A DNA stretch of 64,000 nucleotides. It comes from Littorina saxatilis (Eukaryota > Mollusca > Gastropoda > Littorinimorpha > Littorinidae). The notes under the pieces are model-generated. The model was not told the DNA's origin and ran no database searches. It worked only from the letters and a program-made list of their open reading frames with translations. Positions 34,601 through 48,500 of the stretch are shown here, one piece after another (positions within the stretch are counted from its first letter, which is position 1; each line of letters starts with the position of its first letter). The stretch spans positions 13,742,252 through 13,806,251 of the forward strand of contig NC_090248.1 of assembly GCF_037325665.1 (NCBI RefSeq), given 5' to 3'. Both the position numbers and the translations under genes were made by a program.

Positions 34601-37600
34601 AAAGAAGGATGTTCTCCGTGCATAAACCGAGTTCTAAACAAGTCATTTATACAAAAACTGTAAATACTGTGACAGCAAGTGTTTCTTTTCTTCTATGGAT
34701 AAAACCCAACGCAATGGGACTCGATTCTGGTGCCTGGAATGTGGTGTGGCGTTTTGCGTTGAGCTGTGCTCTGTGGCACTGTAAATACTGTGACAGCAAG
34801 TGTTTCTTTTCTTCTACATGGATATATTCATCATAGTCATCACCCAGTCATCTCATTGTATCATTCAGGTTAGTAAATTCTTTTTTGAGTATTCACTAAC
34901 AACATTTTGTGCATATTTTCAAACATGTCTGTAGTATTTATGTGGTGCCTCTGGACTTTTTTTTATTTAAATTGTTGACATTTTCAATAGCATACCACAC
35001 AAACACAACAAGCCTTTTGACAAATACAAAGTACATTTCTGAAACAATGAAAGATCTTTCTTTAATTGTGTGCAAAAAGTAAGTCTCCACATGTACTAGT
35101 TTTTTTACAATATTTTTTTCAAAATACAATATTTTTTTCAAAATTTTCAAATTTTGGTTGTCAGCAGGCTATTTATTGACATTTTCAATAGCATACCACA
35201 CAAACACAACAAGCCTTTTGACAAATACAAAGTACATTTCTGAAACAATGAAAAATCTTTCTTTAATTGTGTGCAAAAAGTAAATCCCCACATGTACTAG
35301 TTTTTTTACAATATTTTTTTCAAAATACAATATTTTTTTCAAAATGTCCCAATTTTGGTTGTCAGCAGGCTATTTATATGCTTTGGCGCATGCGTTCTGA
35401 GTGTATAGTCATGTCATAGGGTGGACGTGTTGAAAGAGTCTTAATTACTACATTTAGTCAAGCTGTTGAAATCACAGAATGAAACTGAACGCACTGCATT
35501 TTTTTTTTACCGAGACAATACTGCTTCGTCAATCCTTGCGGCAGTTTTTCCGTGCAACACAAAGTGAAATTGACGAGGCAGAATAGCGCAATAGCGTACT
35601 GCGGTAAGCAGGAAAGCGCGCTTTTCTGTATTCTTTTTAACTTTCTGAACTTGTTTTGAATAAATCATATTATATCTATATGTTTTTGGAATCAGAAAAT
35701 TATAACGAATAAGATGAAACCACTTTTGGATCGATTTCTTACATTTTAATCGTAGCACTAATTAACCTATTTTCGTTAATTGTGATCACATTTTAAGAGT
35801 AAACATAACATATGTAATATTTTTAAATTCAGAATTTGATGAGGAATACGATGCAATCAATTTTGAATCTGTTTGCGACAATTTCATTTTAATGACAACT
35901 GTAATGAGCAAACTCATTAACTAATTGTTAAGCCTCCACGCTGAAATGCAATACCAAAGTCCGGGCTTCGTCGAAGATTACGTGACCAAAATTTCAACCA
36001 ATTTGGTTTGAAAATGAGGGCGTGACAGTGCCGCCTCAAGTTTCACTAAATGCCGGATATGACGTCATCGAAGACATTTATCCGGAAAAAAGAAAAAAAC
36101 AGTCTAAGGATATCATACCCAGGAACTCTCATGTGAAGTTTCATGAAGATCGGTCCAGAAGTTTTCTCGGAACTGATCTATATACACACACACACACACA
36201 TACACCATGACCCTTGTCTCGATTCCCTCTCTATGTTAAAACATTTAGTCAAAACTTGACTAAATGTAAAAAATAAGATATGCAATTTTCCTACACCACC
36301 TCAACTTTCACTCAAAACCAAATATGACGTCATCAAAGACATTTATCGAAAAAAAGAGAAAAAAACATGTCTGGAGATATTGTCTGGAAGTATTTGTTAA
36401 GTTCCATGCAGATCGGCCCGGTAGTTTTCGGGGACACGCACGCACGCACGCACACACACTCACACGCACGCACGCGCGCGCGCACACGCACACACACACA
36501 CACACCACGACCCTCGTCTCAATTCCCAGTCTTTGTTAAAATATTAAGTCAAAACTTGACTAAATGTAAACACAGGCGAAGAGCCATCAACAGAACTTAG
36601 ACACAAACAAAGAAATTTAGAGACACGGACAGAAAAAGGATATGATCAAGCAAACAAACCGAAAGAGACACCCAACAAAAAGAAATGATAAAATAAAATA
36701 AAATAAAATAATAAGAAGAAAAGCAGCCATGTTACAAAACAGGAACGGGAAACATCAAAAAAGAAAGATATAAAAAATAAAAAGAAAAAGGGAATGAGTG
36801 AGAACAGGAAGGGATGGCTGGTAAGAAAGCAATTAAGAAAGAAAGACAGCAGTAGAGTAAAAGAAGAAAAGAAATAAATACTACACGTATAAAATAAAAT
36901 TAAAAACAACACCGGAGGCAAAAGAAAACAAGTCGCGTAAGGCGAAATAACAACATTTAGTCACAGAATGAAACTGAACAAACTGCTTTTTTCACAAAGA
37001 CTCGTAGTTTCGTCAGTCCACCGCTCGTGACAAAGGCAGTGAAATCGACAAGCCATGCAGAATAGTGCGGTTGTGGTCGCACTGAGCAGGATAACACGCT
37101 TTTCTGTATGTCTATTCTTTTTAGCTTACTGAGTTTGTTTTTAATCCAAACATATCATATCTATATGTTTTTGAATCAGGGACCGACAAGGAATAAGATT
37201 AAATTGTTTTTAAATCGATTTCGGAAAATTAATTTTAATCATAATATTCATATTTTTAATTTTCAGAGCTTGTTTGTAATCCAAATATAACATATGTAAT
37301 ATGTTTTTGGAATCCGAAAATGACGAAGAATAAGATGAAATTATTTTTGGATCGTTTAAAAAAAATATTTTAATTACAAGTTTCCGATTTTTAATGACCA
37401 AACTCATTCATTAGTTTTTAAGCCACCAAGCTGAAATGCAATACCAGAGTCCGGCCTTTGTCGAAGATTGCTTGGCCAAAATTTCAATCAATTTGATTGA
37501 AAAATGAGGGTGTGACAGTGCCAACTTTTAGAAAAAGCCGGATATGACGTCATCAAAGGTATTTATCGAAAAAAAGAAAAAAACGTCTGGGGATATCATT

Positions 37601-37674
37601 CCCAGGAACTCTCATGTCAAATTCCATAAAGATCGGTCCAGTGGTTTAGTCTGAATCGCTCTACACACACACGC

Positions 37675-37772
<98 letters not shown>

Positions 37773-40700
37773 CACGACCCTCGTCTCGATTCTCCCTCTA
37801 TGTTAAAAAGTAGAGTAAATTCGCAACAAATAATTTGTCACATAAAAGAAAAATCTAGGACTTTAAGGGAGAGGGGGGGGGGGGGAGGAGAGAGAGAGAG
37901 AGAAAGCAGGCCCTAGGATAACCCTTAGCGTCGACAGCACGCTGACATTTCTTGCAAATCGCCGACAACTTTGCAATTCATAAGATCTGCAATTTTTTCA
38001 CGGTGGGGGAAAGTTGAGACCAAGGACTGCTTTACACTTCAGAAACTTGCCGAAACTTGCATGGCCATGTTGACAAATTATTTGTAGTAGCAAAAAAATC
38101 TAACAACATCCTTGAGAAAGAAAAAGAATCAGAAGAAGCAGAGAAAGAAAGATAAAGAGGGGGGAGGTGGAGGGGGGGGGGGGGGGATGAGAGCGAGCGT
38201 TTCTCACGTTTCATGGGTTTGTAAGGAGCCCTCATGCTGTAGGCAGGAGGGCGCGACATATTGGACAGAGGGTCAATGTCCACCCGACCGTGATCCGCTG
38301 GGCCCGGCCGTGCACCTGTAAATATATTCATCGTTATTGTCATTATCGTTGTCATCATCACCATCATCGTCATCGTCATCGTCGTCGTGTCAAATTTCGA
38401 GATCAATTACGACAGTTTCTTCTTCTTCGTTCGTGAAACTCCCACGTTCACTCATGTTTTTGCATGAGTGGGTTTTTACTTGTATGACCGTTGTTACCCC
38501 GCCATTCAGGCAGCATACGCCGATTTCGGGGGAAATTACGACAGCAACAACACAGGGCATGAGAAACTATTCTGGTTACATGGGACATGAGGACTGGGTG
38601 GCCGAGTGGTAACGCACTTGTGCTCGGAAGCGAGAGGTTGCGAGTTCGACCCTGGGTCAGGGCGTTAGCAATTTTCTCTCCCCCCCCCCCCTCCCCTTCC
38701 TAACCTAGGTGGTGGGTTCAAGTGCTAGTCTTTCGGATGAGACGAAAAACCGAGGTCTCTTCGTGTACACTACATTGGGGTGTGCACGTTAAAGATCCCA
38801 CGATTGACAAAAGGGTCTTTCCTGGCAAAATTGTATAGGCATAGATAAAAATGTCCACCAAAATACCCGTGTGACTTGGAATAATAGGCCGTGAAAAGTA
38901 GGATATGCGCCGAAATGGCTGCGATCTGCTGGCCGATGTGAATGCGTGATGTATTGTGTAAAACAATTCCATCTCACACGGCATAAATAAATCCCTGCGC
39001 CTTGAATATGTGCGCGATATAAATTTAATAAAAAATAAAAATAAAAAATAAAAATAAATCCCTGCGCTTAGAACTGTACCCACGGAATACGCGCGATATA
39101 AGCCTCAAATTGATTGATTGATGACCAATTTTCTACTTGGAAATCAATCAAAAATCAACTGTCTGTGACACTAATGTCAATCACTAAATTACTTCGTCCA
39201 CAAATTCCCACCCTGCATTCAAAGCAACCAAGGTGGTCGACAAAACCTATTTCAAAATGGTGTTTTGTTTCTTTCTACTACGCGAAAATACAGACCTGAC
39301 AAAACTGTTTATAACATGTTTTTTGTTTTTTTAACTGAAAAAGAACGTTTAATTTTCAGAACACATTTTGATTTTTGACGTATTTCCGTTTCTACAACAG
39401 TTTTGAAATCTGCTGACTGGGATTGAGAGCATTTCCGGATCCGGAGTTAGGTGCAATTAAAGTCGAACCGCCAGAACCAAGTGATCGCTGTGCTGGAAAT
39501 ACCAGAGTTGCTATCAGCCGTGGCAACTACCCTCATGACATGATAACCCCATTACCAAAATCCCCGAAGACGATGTTCATGTAATGATACTCAGGGCGTT
39601 GCACTGCACTTGCACAAACGTTTACAGTGAGTGCTGACGAATTTTTTGTTGTGAATGTGTAGCATCATGTTTATGTAAAGTGGCATAATTATGACGATCT
39701 CTGCAACCAGCGAGCAGACAGATCGACCGCCAGACGTATTACGGAATGGGTAAAAATGACAGGGGTTAGATAAGAGAGGGTAGGCGGGTGAGGGGGTGGG
39801 AGATGCGGTGATTTTATACTCTTTATACTTCGAGATTTGCCCCAGCAAAACCCTACCCTTCTTTAATGCTCAGGTCAAAAAAAATAATAGGTGTGGTTAC
39901 GGTAACATAGCCAAAAAACATAGGGTAGGAAGGTAGGCAAACACTTTTTTTAAAACTTTTTTTTCTAATGTGTACAAATTAAACCTACTTGACAGGGAAA
40001 TAAGTGTGCGACTCGGCCGGGCGCTTTCGCTTTCATAGCGTTTTCTGCACACGTTTTCTTGTGTTTTTGTTTTGTTTTTGACAAATGTAATAAAAAGTTA
40101 TAGGGTCGGCCCCTAAAAATAGGGTAGGTCGGGTTACCGTAACCACACCTATTATTTTATTTAGGCCTCACACTCTCTCAGTGCATGCGTGTTCTGTTTT
40201 TCTGTTTAACTTTTTGCGCGTTTTGTTTTTATCTATAATAGATATAATGAGAGCTTATATAGCGCGAACCACAGTAAACTGTGCTCTCCGCACTTTACAT
40301 ATTAACTATGAATAAAAAACATACTATTATATAATTCCATCAAACTTTGCAACGTACGCGAAGAGATCTTAGCAATGACCCAGCTAGTCTGCCGAGACAC
40401 AAACCGTGCAAGGCTTCTGCTTTGGTTTTATTATTCGAAACTGTCCTCGCAAAGAGTTCAGTCTTAAAAATGACCCAATGCAAAAGACACAAACCGCGCG
40501 CACGTGCAGGAAACAGCAAGGGGGGGGGGGGAGGGGGGCATTAGTATTAGAGCGGTATACATCCCTCGCTCTGCTGCAACTGTCGCACCTCATTCCAGGC
40601 GGAAAATCGGTGAGAGATTCCATCAGCTTTTTAACATACTACAGTGAAAAGACCTGTTCGGTATCTAATCGTTGAGCAGCTCTCTTGAGATATATATATA

Positions 40701-42542
40701 TCTAATCCGTGAGACATGCCATGCCGCTCTTTCCTTCGCGAGAACTCAGTTCGGCATCGTCCTTTCACACCTCTCGCGAAATAGCCGTACTTACTTTGCT
40801 ATGCTTTGAAGTTTGTGAGATCTTTGAAAACCGAAAGGGTCTATTACGACTCCCCCTTTGTAGACCTTGCTTTTGCATTCCATTCCATGAAATGAAAATT
40901 TAAAAAACGATCAAATTTATTTTATAAATTATTGTATTTTGATAACAAAAATGACCATAGGAAAATTTAAGTATGGGAAGAAGTTAGACTTACGTATTTT
41001 ATTGGAATTAGAGTTAAACATTAGACAGAAGTTTATGTTTTGTATAATATAAAGTTGATTATGCTATACAGAAAAAGACCAAGGAAGAAGGATGCTCCCC
41101 GCCTTAAAAAAAAAAATATATATATATATATAGGTTGAAGCATCCTGCGTGCCACTGAGGTAAAAAAAACAAAACAAAAAAAACAAAAACAACAACAAAA
41201 AAAACAAGAAGGGCAAAGCCCATACGACTCACATGCTTTACACATTTTTCCTACCAAAATACATGTGACCTTGACCCAAGGTCAAGGTCATCCAAGGTCA
41301 TGCAACACAAAGCTGTTAATTCAAGACATAGGAAGTACAATGGTGCTTATTGGCTCTTTCTACCATGAGATATGGTCACTTTTAGTGGTTCACTACCTTA
41401 TTTTGGTCACATTTCATAAGGGTCAAAGTGACCTTGACCTTGATCATATGTGACCAAATGTGTCTCATGATGAAAGCATAACATGTGCCCCACATAATTT
41501 TTAAGTTTGAAACAGTTATCTTCCATAGTTCAGGGTCAAGGTCACTTCAAAATATGTATACAATCCAACTTTGAAGAGCTCCTGTGACCTTGACCTTGAA
41601 GCAAGGTAAACCAAACTGGTATCAAAAGATGGGGCTTACTTTGCCCTATATATCATATATAGGTGAGGTATTGAATCTCAAAAACTTCAGAGAAAATGTG
41701 AAAAATGTGAAAAATAGCTGTTTTTTAGGCAACATTTATGGCCCCTGCGACCTTGACCTTGAAGCAAGGTCAAGATGCTATGTATGTTTTTTGGGGCCTT
41801 GTCATCATACACCATCTTGCCAAATTTGGTACTGATAGACTGAATAGTGTCCAAGAAATATCCAACGTTAAAGTTTTCCGGACGGACGGACGTCCGGACG
41901 GACGGACGGACGACTCGGGTGAGTACATAGACTCACTTTTGCTTCGCATGTGAGTCAAAAACAGAGGTGACATCATTGTATTCTGCATTGCCTCCTGTAT
42001 CCCGAAATATATAGTCTTGTTGTGTTTACATATTTGCTAAACCTCAGTAAATGGACCTCCAATTTAAGACTCCCTCGGATTATTTTCCAAGACCTGATTT
42101 TGTCGGATTTTGTGAGGTCTAAAACGGGAGGGGGTCCACTGTACCACCTACGCTGGAAAGGCCAGCTACACGCTCTCAACATCTCACAAACATTCCACTT
42201 TCCCTGACTCAGTTTCTTCCGTCGACGGAGCTATTAGCCGAGAAGCAAACAAGTGCATAGCAGGCGTAAAAAAAGCTTTCAAAGATTTACAGGTCTGATT
42301 TTATGCTTCTAGCAGTCTGAGTGCCATACCTTTACTACTGTGGTTATTGGTGATGGGAAAACCGCGGACACTTTGTTGGGTTTGTACAGCAAAGGATCGG
42401 AGCGGACAAGGTGAAACCGTCCGAGTCAAAAAAAATTTTTTTTATTTTTTTTATTTTTTTTTTTTTACATTCAGTCAAGTACTGACTGAAAGTTTTAACG
42501 AGGGTGGAGAGCGAGGTTTGTCTTCCTAGGTATGTGTGTGAT

Positions 42543-42585
<43 letters not shown>

Positions 42586-45500
42586 AGCTTTTCTGAAAAA
42601 CTACCGAACGGATTTTAATGAAAATTGGCACAGAGTTTTTCATCAATTTGTTTGAAGTTTGTGTTACATGATCTTTGACTTAGTGCGGACAATGGGATTG
42701 CATTTCAGCTTGGTACCTTTAAAGATTTGTTGATGAAATGTTCACTCAAATTTAGCCGATTTTATCGAGTTCTTAAAAGTCGATATTCGAATCACAAAGG
42801 TGACATCATTGTGTTCTGTATTGGCTTCTGTATCCCAAAATATATAGTTTTGTTGTGTTTGATTGAAAAATGGGCTTGAAATGCAGAAAACCGTTAAATA
42901 GCGACTTTCTTTATTGTATACTCACATACTCACTCTCCGCTCTCGTTAAAACATTCAGTCATTACTTGACTGAATGTAAAAAGCAATCAGCAAGAAACCT
43001 ACAGTGGTAGTGGTTGGAGATCTCAACTTTCATTTTGACGTACCATCTGACAAACCGGCACGGTTGGCCTAGTGGTAAGGCGTCCGCCCAGTGAGCGGGA
43101 GGTCGTGGGTTCGAACCCCGGCCGGGTCATACCTAAGACTTTAAAATTGGCAATCTAGTGGCTGCTCCGCCTGGCGTCTGGCATTATGGGGTTAGTGCTA
43201 GGACTGGTTGGTCCGGTGTCAGAATAATGTGACTGGGTGAGACATGAAGCCTGTGCTGCGACTTCTGTCTTGTGTGTGGCGCACGTTAAATGTCAAAGCA
43301 GCACCGCCCTGATATGGCCCTTCGTGGTGGACTGGGCGTTAAACAAACAAACAAAAAACACACACAAAACCATCTGACAACAACATGCAAAACCTCCAGA
43401 CTCTCCTGTGATCGTGGACTGTCTCAGATGATCAGCAGACGACTGGTGTGTCAAGATCAATCTAGACAAATCCACGACCACACTCTTCACCTTGTCCCCA
43501 AAACAAAAGCCAGGAGTCATCAAACTTGGCGACACACCACTCAGGAATGATGACGAACCAACGTACCTCGGTGTCACATTCGACAAACGACTGACCTGGA
43601 AACCACAGATGAAGAAAGCAGAAAACAAAGCCAGACGCAAATTGGCAATCATGAGAAAGCTGGCTGGAACAAACTGGGGTGCCAGTGAGAAGACCCTGAA
43701 GACACTGTATGAAGGCACGGTGAGACCCCAACTTGAATACGGAGCCCCAGCCTGGTCAAGCGCTTGCAAATCCAACCTGCAAGCCCTGGACAAAGTCCAG
43801 AATCAAGCACTCCGTATCCTGACAGGAGCAATGAGGTCAACTCCAATCAAGACCATGGAGTCCCTGACAGGAGTCCAACCGTTGATCACTCGAAGAGACA
43901 CAAAGACACTCATCCAAGCAGAGAAATACAAAAGCCTACCAAAGCACCCAATGAACAGCAGAATGGAAAAACCTATCAGGAACAGGCTGAAACGCTCAAG
44001 CTTTGTGCACCAAAGCAGAAGCCTCAAGCGACAGTACCTACCCCACCTGCCGGAAAGCACTCTACCGCTCGATGCCACAGGAACATGCCCAACACCTTGG
44101 GAAGCCAACCAGAGGGTCCTCGAGATCAACACAACTGTGAAAGGCGTGACATCACGGGACATGAGTGACACCAGTAAGAAGGCGCTTACCCTGGCCATGA
44201 TTGCAGACCACTACCCTGAAGAAGCGTGGATCCACGCCTACACTGATGGGTCAGCCACTGATGCTGTGAGAGATGGAGGAGCCGGCGTTCTAGTTCGGTA
44301 CCCAGAGGGAGAGGCACAAACAGCGAGCATTCCCACAGGTTTGCACTGCACCAACTATAGTGCAGAAGTACAGGCCTTGAGGACAGCAGCCACAATAGTT
44401 GACGGATCAGACCATGAATGTCCTCAGGTCGTCTTTCTGACAGACGCAATGTCAGCACTCCAAGCTCTGTCTGCCAACAAAGAAACTGAGCTCAACAACG
44501 CCCTCCAACAGGTTGCTCAGAACCGAAGGGTCGTGCTTCAGTGGGTGCCAGCTCATTGTGACATAGCAGGAAACGAGGCTGCAGACAAACTTGCCAAGGA
44601 AGGTGCCTCAAAGGAACAGTTCACGTCCCAGCTGCAGTACAAGGAAAAAAAGACAATCATCAAAAACAAGAGGAAAACCAGAGCGGAGAAAGATGACTAC
44701 CACCTGCTCCAACGTGAAGAACAAGTCGTCCTACTCAGACTCCGCACTGGACATAACAGACTAAACCATCATATGGCCACAAAGCTGAAGCTAGTTCCCT
44801 CCCCCCTATGTCCGTGTGGCAAGAATCAGACAGCAGAGCACATCCTGCAGGCTTGTCCATACCACAGTGCTCTGAGGGACACCACCTGGCCAGAGGAGAC
44901 AGCGCTACAAAAGAAGCTATACGGCCCCAAAGAGGACTTGGAGAGGACAGCACGTTTCGCCCTGCAGTCCGGACTGACGATCTAACAGCGAACGACAAGA
45001 AGAAGAAGATGATCAGCGAACCCACCCACCCTGGACGTCCTGATCACAAGTGAGAATGCACGTCTGGGCAAGGTCATCTTCCAGGATAATCTACTCTCTG
45101 ACCACAAGACTGTCTACTGCACGCTTGATGCCAGCCTGCCTCGTCGGCCACAGCGTACGGTGTCCTCAAGGAATTTGAAGCAGACCACCACACCAGAGTT
45201 TGCTGAAGACATCGTGTCCACGTGCAGTGATCTGATCTGTAGCAACTCTGAGCGCTCTTCAGCGGAGATGGTGGACTCTTTCAAATATAAAACATTGTGG
45301 TCACGTACAGTGTACTGCGAGGTGTATTTTTCATTGGAATATTCTAGGTGGACATGACAATCCAACAACACCTTAATGAATGGAACAAACACACACACGC
45401 AAACGCACACACGCAAACGCACTTGGTTTGCCTGTTCCGTCCATTTCTTTGTTGGATCTGTGCTTCTGTGTTCGTTCAACACATAAGTCGCCCAACACGG

Positions 45501-48500
45501 TTTTTCCCGAGCAACCAGTGCTTCTAAGTACATAACCTTACCGGGCACAGCTACATTTTCATCACTTTTAACCTTTTTTCCTTCGATCGTGAAATTGACA
45601 TTGGCGCTTGCACGAGACGTATACAGTCTGAAAACCGTTACGTACCTCAGGTACGCAATAGCGGACGATTGCAGTCTGAAAATGGTATCTGCGGTGCGCA
45701 CGATAAAGGAAATTTAGTGCGTCCAAGAACCCGCTCTTTTAAGTCTAGTGCGTCCAGGGACCCCCTCCATAAATTTCTAGTACGTGTTTTCGGCTTCTAG
45801 TGCGCATAGGACGCAGGGACGCGCGCTATGGGGAGCCCTCCCTACCTACCTACCTACCTACCTACATACATACATACATACATACATGCATACATACATA
45901 TTTACTGATTAATGACACGATTCAGGCGGTACGTAACCAAATGAAGACTTGGGAATAGTTACATGATTGTAAACAGATACCATTTTCACTGAGCACAGCA
46001 AAGGCAGTGGCCGTAGATGGAAACTCATATGGCCATCGTCCCCCCCCCCCCAACACACACACACACGTACACACACACACACAGACACACACACACACAC
46101 ACACACACACATGTTTTCACCGAGTCATACACTCCTATTAATGCTCGAAGTAGGGTTTAGCTGGGAGTCTTACTGTTTTGCTTTTCACACGTAGCAGGGT
46201 TACTGTGTATTGCGGCATCTTTGTTTCCAGATGATCCGTTAACCGATCATAAGCGCTCATGGAACAGTAGGGTAAGGGGGGGGGGGGGGGGGGGGGAGGG
46301 GGTTAATTGAACAAGGCGAATATCGTAATAGTTCGTGTAACAATTTTTTATGTCACTTTTTTTTTTAACGTTACTGGTGATTGTCAATGACGCTTAACTT
46401 TTAGAATTTGTTATCTGAATGTCGCTGAATGTCTAACTTTTTGAGTATTGATGTTAGAAAATTGCAATATCTCTTTTCTTTGGTCTTTCAGTCATGGAAA
46501 ATGGTCTTAAGGGCAGACCGGGTAGGCAAAATGAGTTATTTTTGGTCTCATACACCTTTTTGGGGTTGTTGCATTTTTCACATCTTTGAACATCCTGGAA
46601 TGCATTCAATAATCTGCTTTTGTCATTTTAGACATGTATTCATGTAAATAAAACCATTTTCAAACCGATGTTTTGTTGTTTTTGTCTGTGTTTTATCAAA
46701 AAAATCAAAAAAATGGTCTACTTTGGATACTCCGTGCTGGTAAATGTGCGCACATGACATGACCCTTCGCTGTTCAAACTGTGTGGAAATTTCCGTTCTT
46801 CAAGATGACGTCATCACCGTTGGGGAATTTCCGTTGACATAGGCACAAAGAGAGAGAATCCGTTCCAACCGAAACCCCGGAATTAATATATGCAAAGGCA
46901 TTTGGCGCAAGCGCAGTAGACAACTTATCAGTCCCCCGGTGTCAACAAATCCATGACTTTTTCACCGATTCAGCAGCATTTTTCAAAGTTTTGAGCTGCG
47001 GAGAACAACCCTAACATTGGAAATGTTCGGCATAGTGGCAAGAAATATCAGAGAAAGATGAACCAGCAGCAGCGAACAGTAGAAGGAAGTAACAACACTC
47101 CGAAATGAACCAACATGATCGAATTGAAGCAGACGACATTCTAAGATTCTTGACTCGACGAGGTGGGTTTTGCTTCTTTCTCTTTTCGATCTTGTTTGTT
47201 TGACAACGTGATTTATTGCACATTGTTATGTTGTTGTTGTTGTAAGAATGTGTTAGGGTTTGCAGGTAAATGATAAACAGTTTGTGTCTGAAGTATTTTG
47301 CGGGTTTCTTGATCCAATTTACTGACCATGCCGCCGCCGCAACCCCCTCCCCCGCCCCCCGCCCCTCCCGCCCCTCCCTCCCTCGATCATCTCTGTGATA
47401 TCGTCTTCACAACCCCTATTTTATTGTTCTTCGCTGGCCAGTCCTTGAGAGCTTACTATGGTGTAACATGTCATCATTATTCTTTGTCTGTGGTTAAACT
47501 GAGAAGCAGCATCTGAGCGATGTACGACTGACACAGTTTCTGTTTCTGGTCATTGACCGTAGGAAAATAAGTACCCTACTAGAGAGCGTTCTCTAATTCT
47601 AAAGGATTGGTTTACACCAGCATGGCTGACCAACCTATCATTGACAGCAATATTGTTGTCAAATCTTTTCCATTAACTAAGGAATAAAAAAATAGATCCA
47701 ATTTACTTCACCAAAGAAAAAAAAAGAGTTAAACTAAAGGACTGGGGATGCAACTCATGAATCAAAAGCATAAAGATCACCTGCAAACAGTGCTAGGTTT
47801 AGGAAATCTGAAAATGTATACACACACACAGAACACACACACACACACACACACACAAAACAGACAAGAAACAAGCAAATACATAGCAAGTGTGATGAAA
47901 TGAATTAATTTTAAAAGAAAAATATGAAAAGAAAGGAAGAAAGAAAGAAAATAATTCAGCTAGTTTCAGTATTAGTTCCTGTGTGTATCATTGTATGTGA
48001 TTGTGTGGTTACTCAAATCCCATTGTAAACTTGACATGTAAATTTTGTGATAGGGGCTGGTATGTATATGAGATAACCTTCTGTGAGGTTTAGTGTGTGA
48101 CAGGGTGAGAATACTTTGATTTCTTTTGCTTTTTCGTGGCTGCTTTTATTTTCAATTATTTATCATTATATATATTAAAACATACACTTTTTTGTCATTA
48201 AGTTGTGTGTGTTTGGGTATTAATAAGTAGTGCAAATCCACATGTAATGAGTATGAGTCACTGTTAAATTAATGAATGTCTTTTGTGTGTGTGTGTGTGT
48301 GTGTGTGTTCGTCAACCGACATATGTGGGTACGAGCCGCTGAGGTGGTTGTAAGAAAACCCGCCTGGTTCAGTGGTTGGGGGCTGATTGGGATTTCTGAT
48401 TTACCGGCCTAGCCAAAAAGTTGAGGTACACCCCATGTAACATGGTCATTTGCAAAATAAAGTACAAGCACTTGTTGACGTTTATATTGAGTCTTAAAAT

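Noticed and set aside
43293-43846. Minus-strand frames opposite the LINE ORF
   Set aside because: They mirror the plus-strand RT/RNase H frame, which carries clear family motifs.
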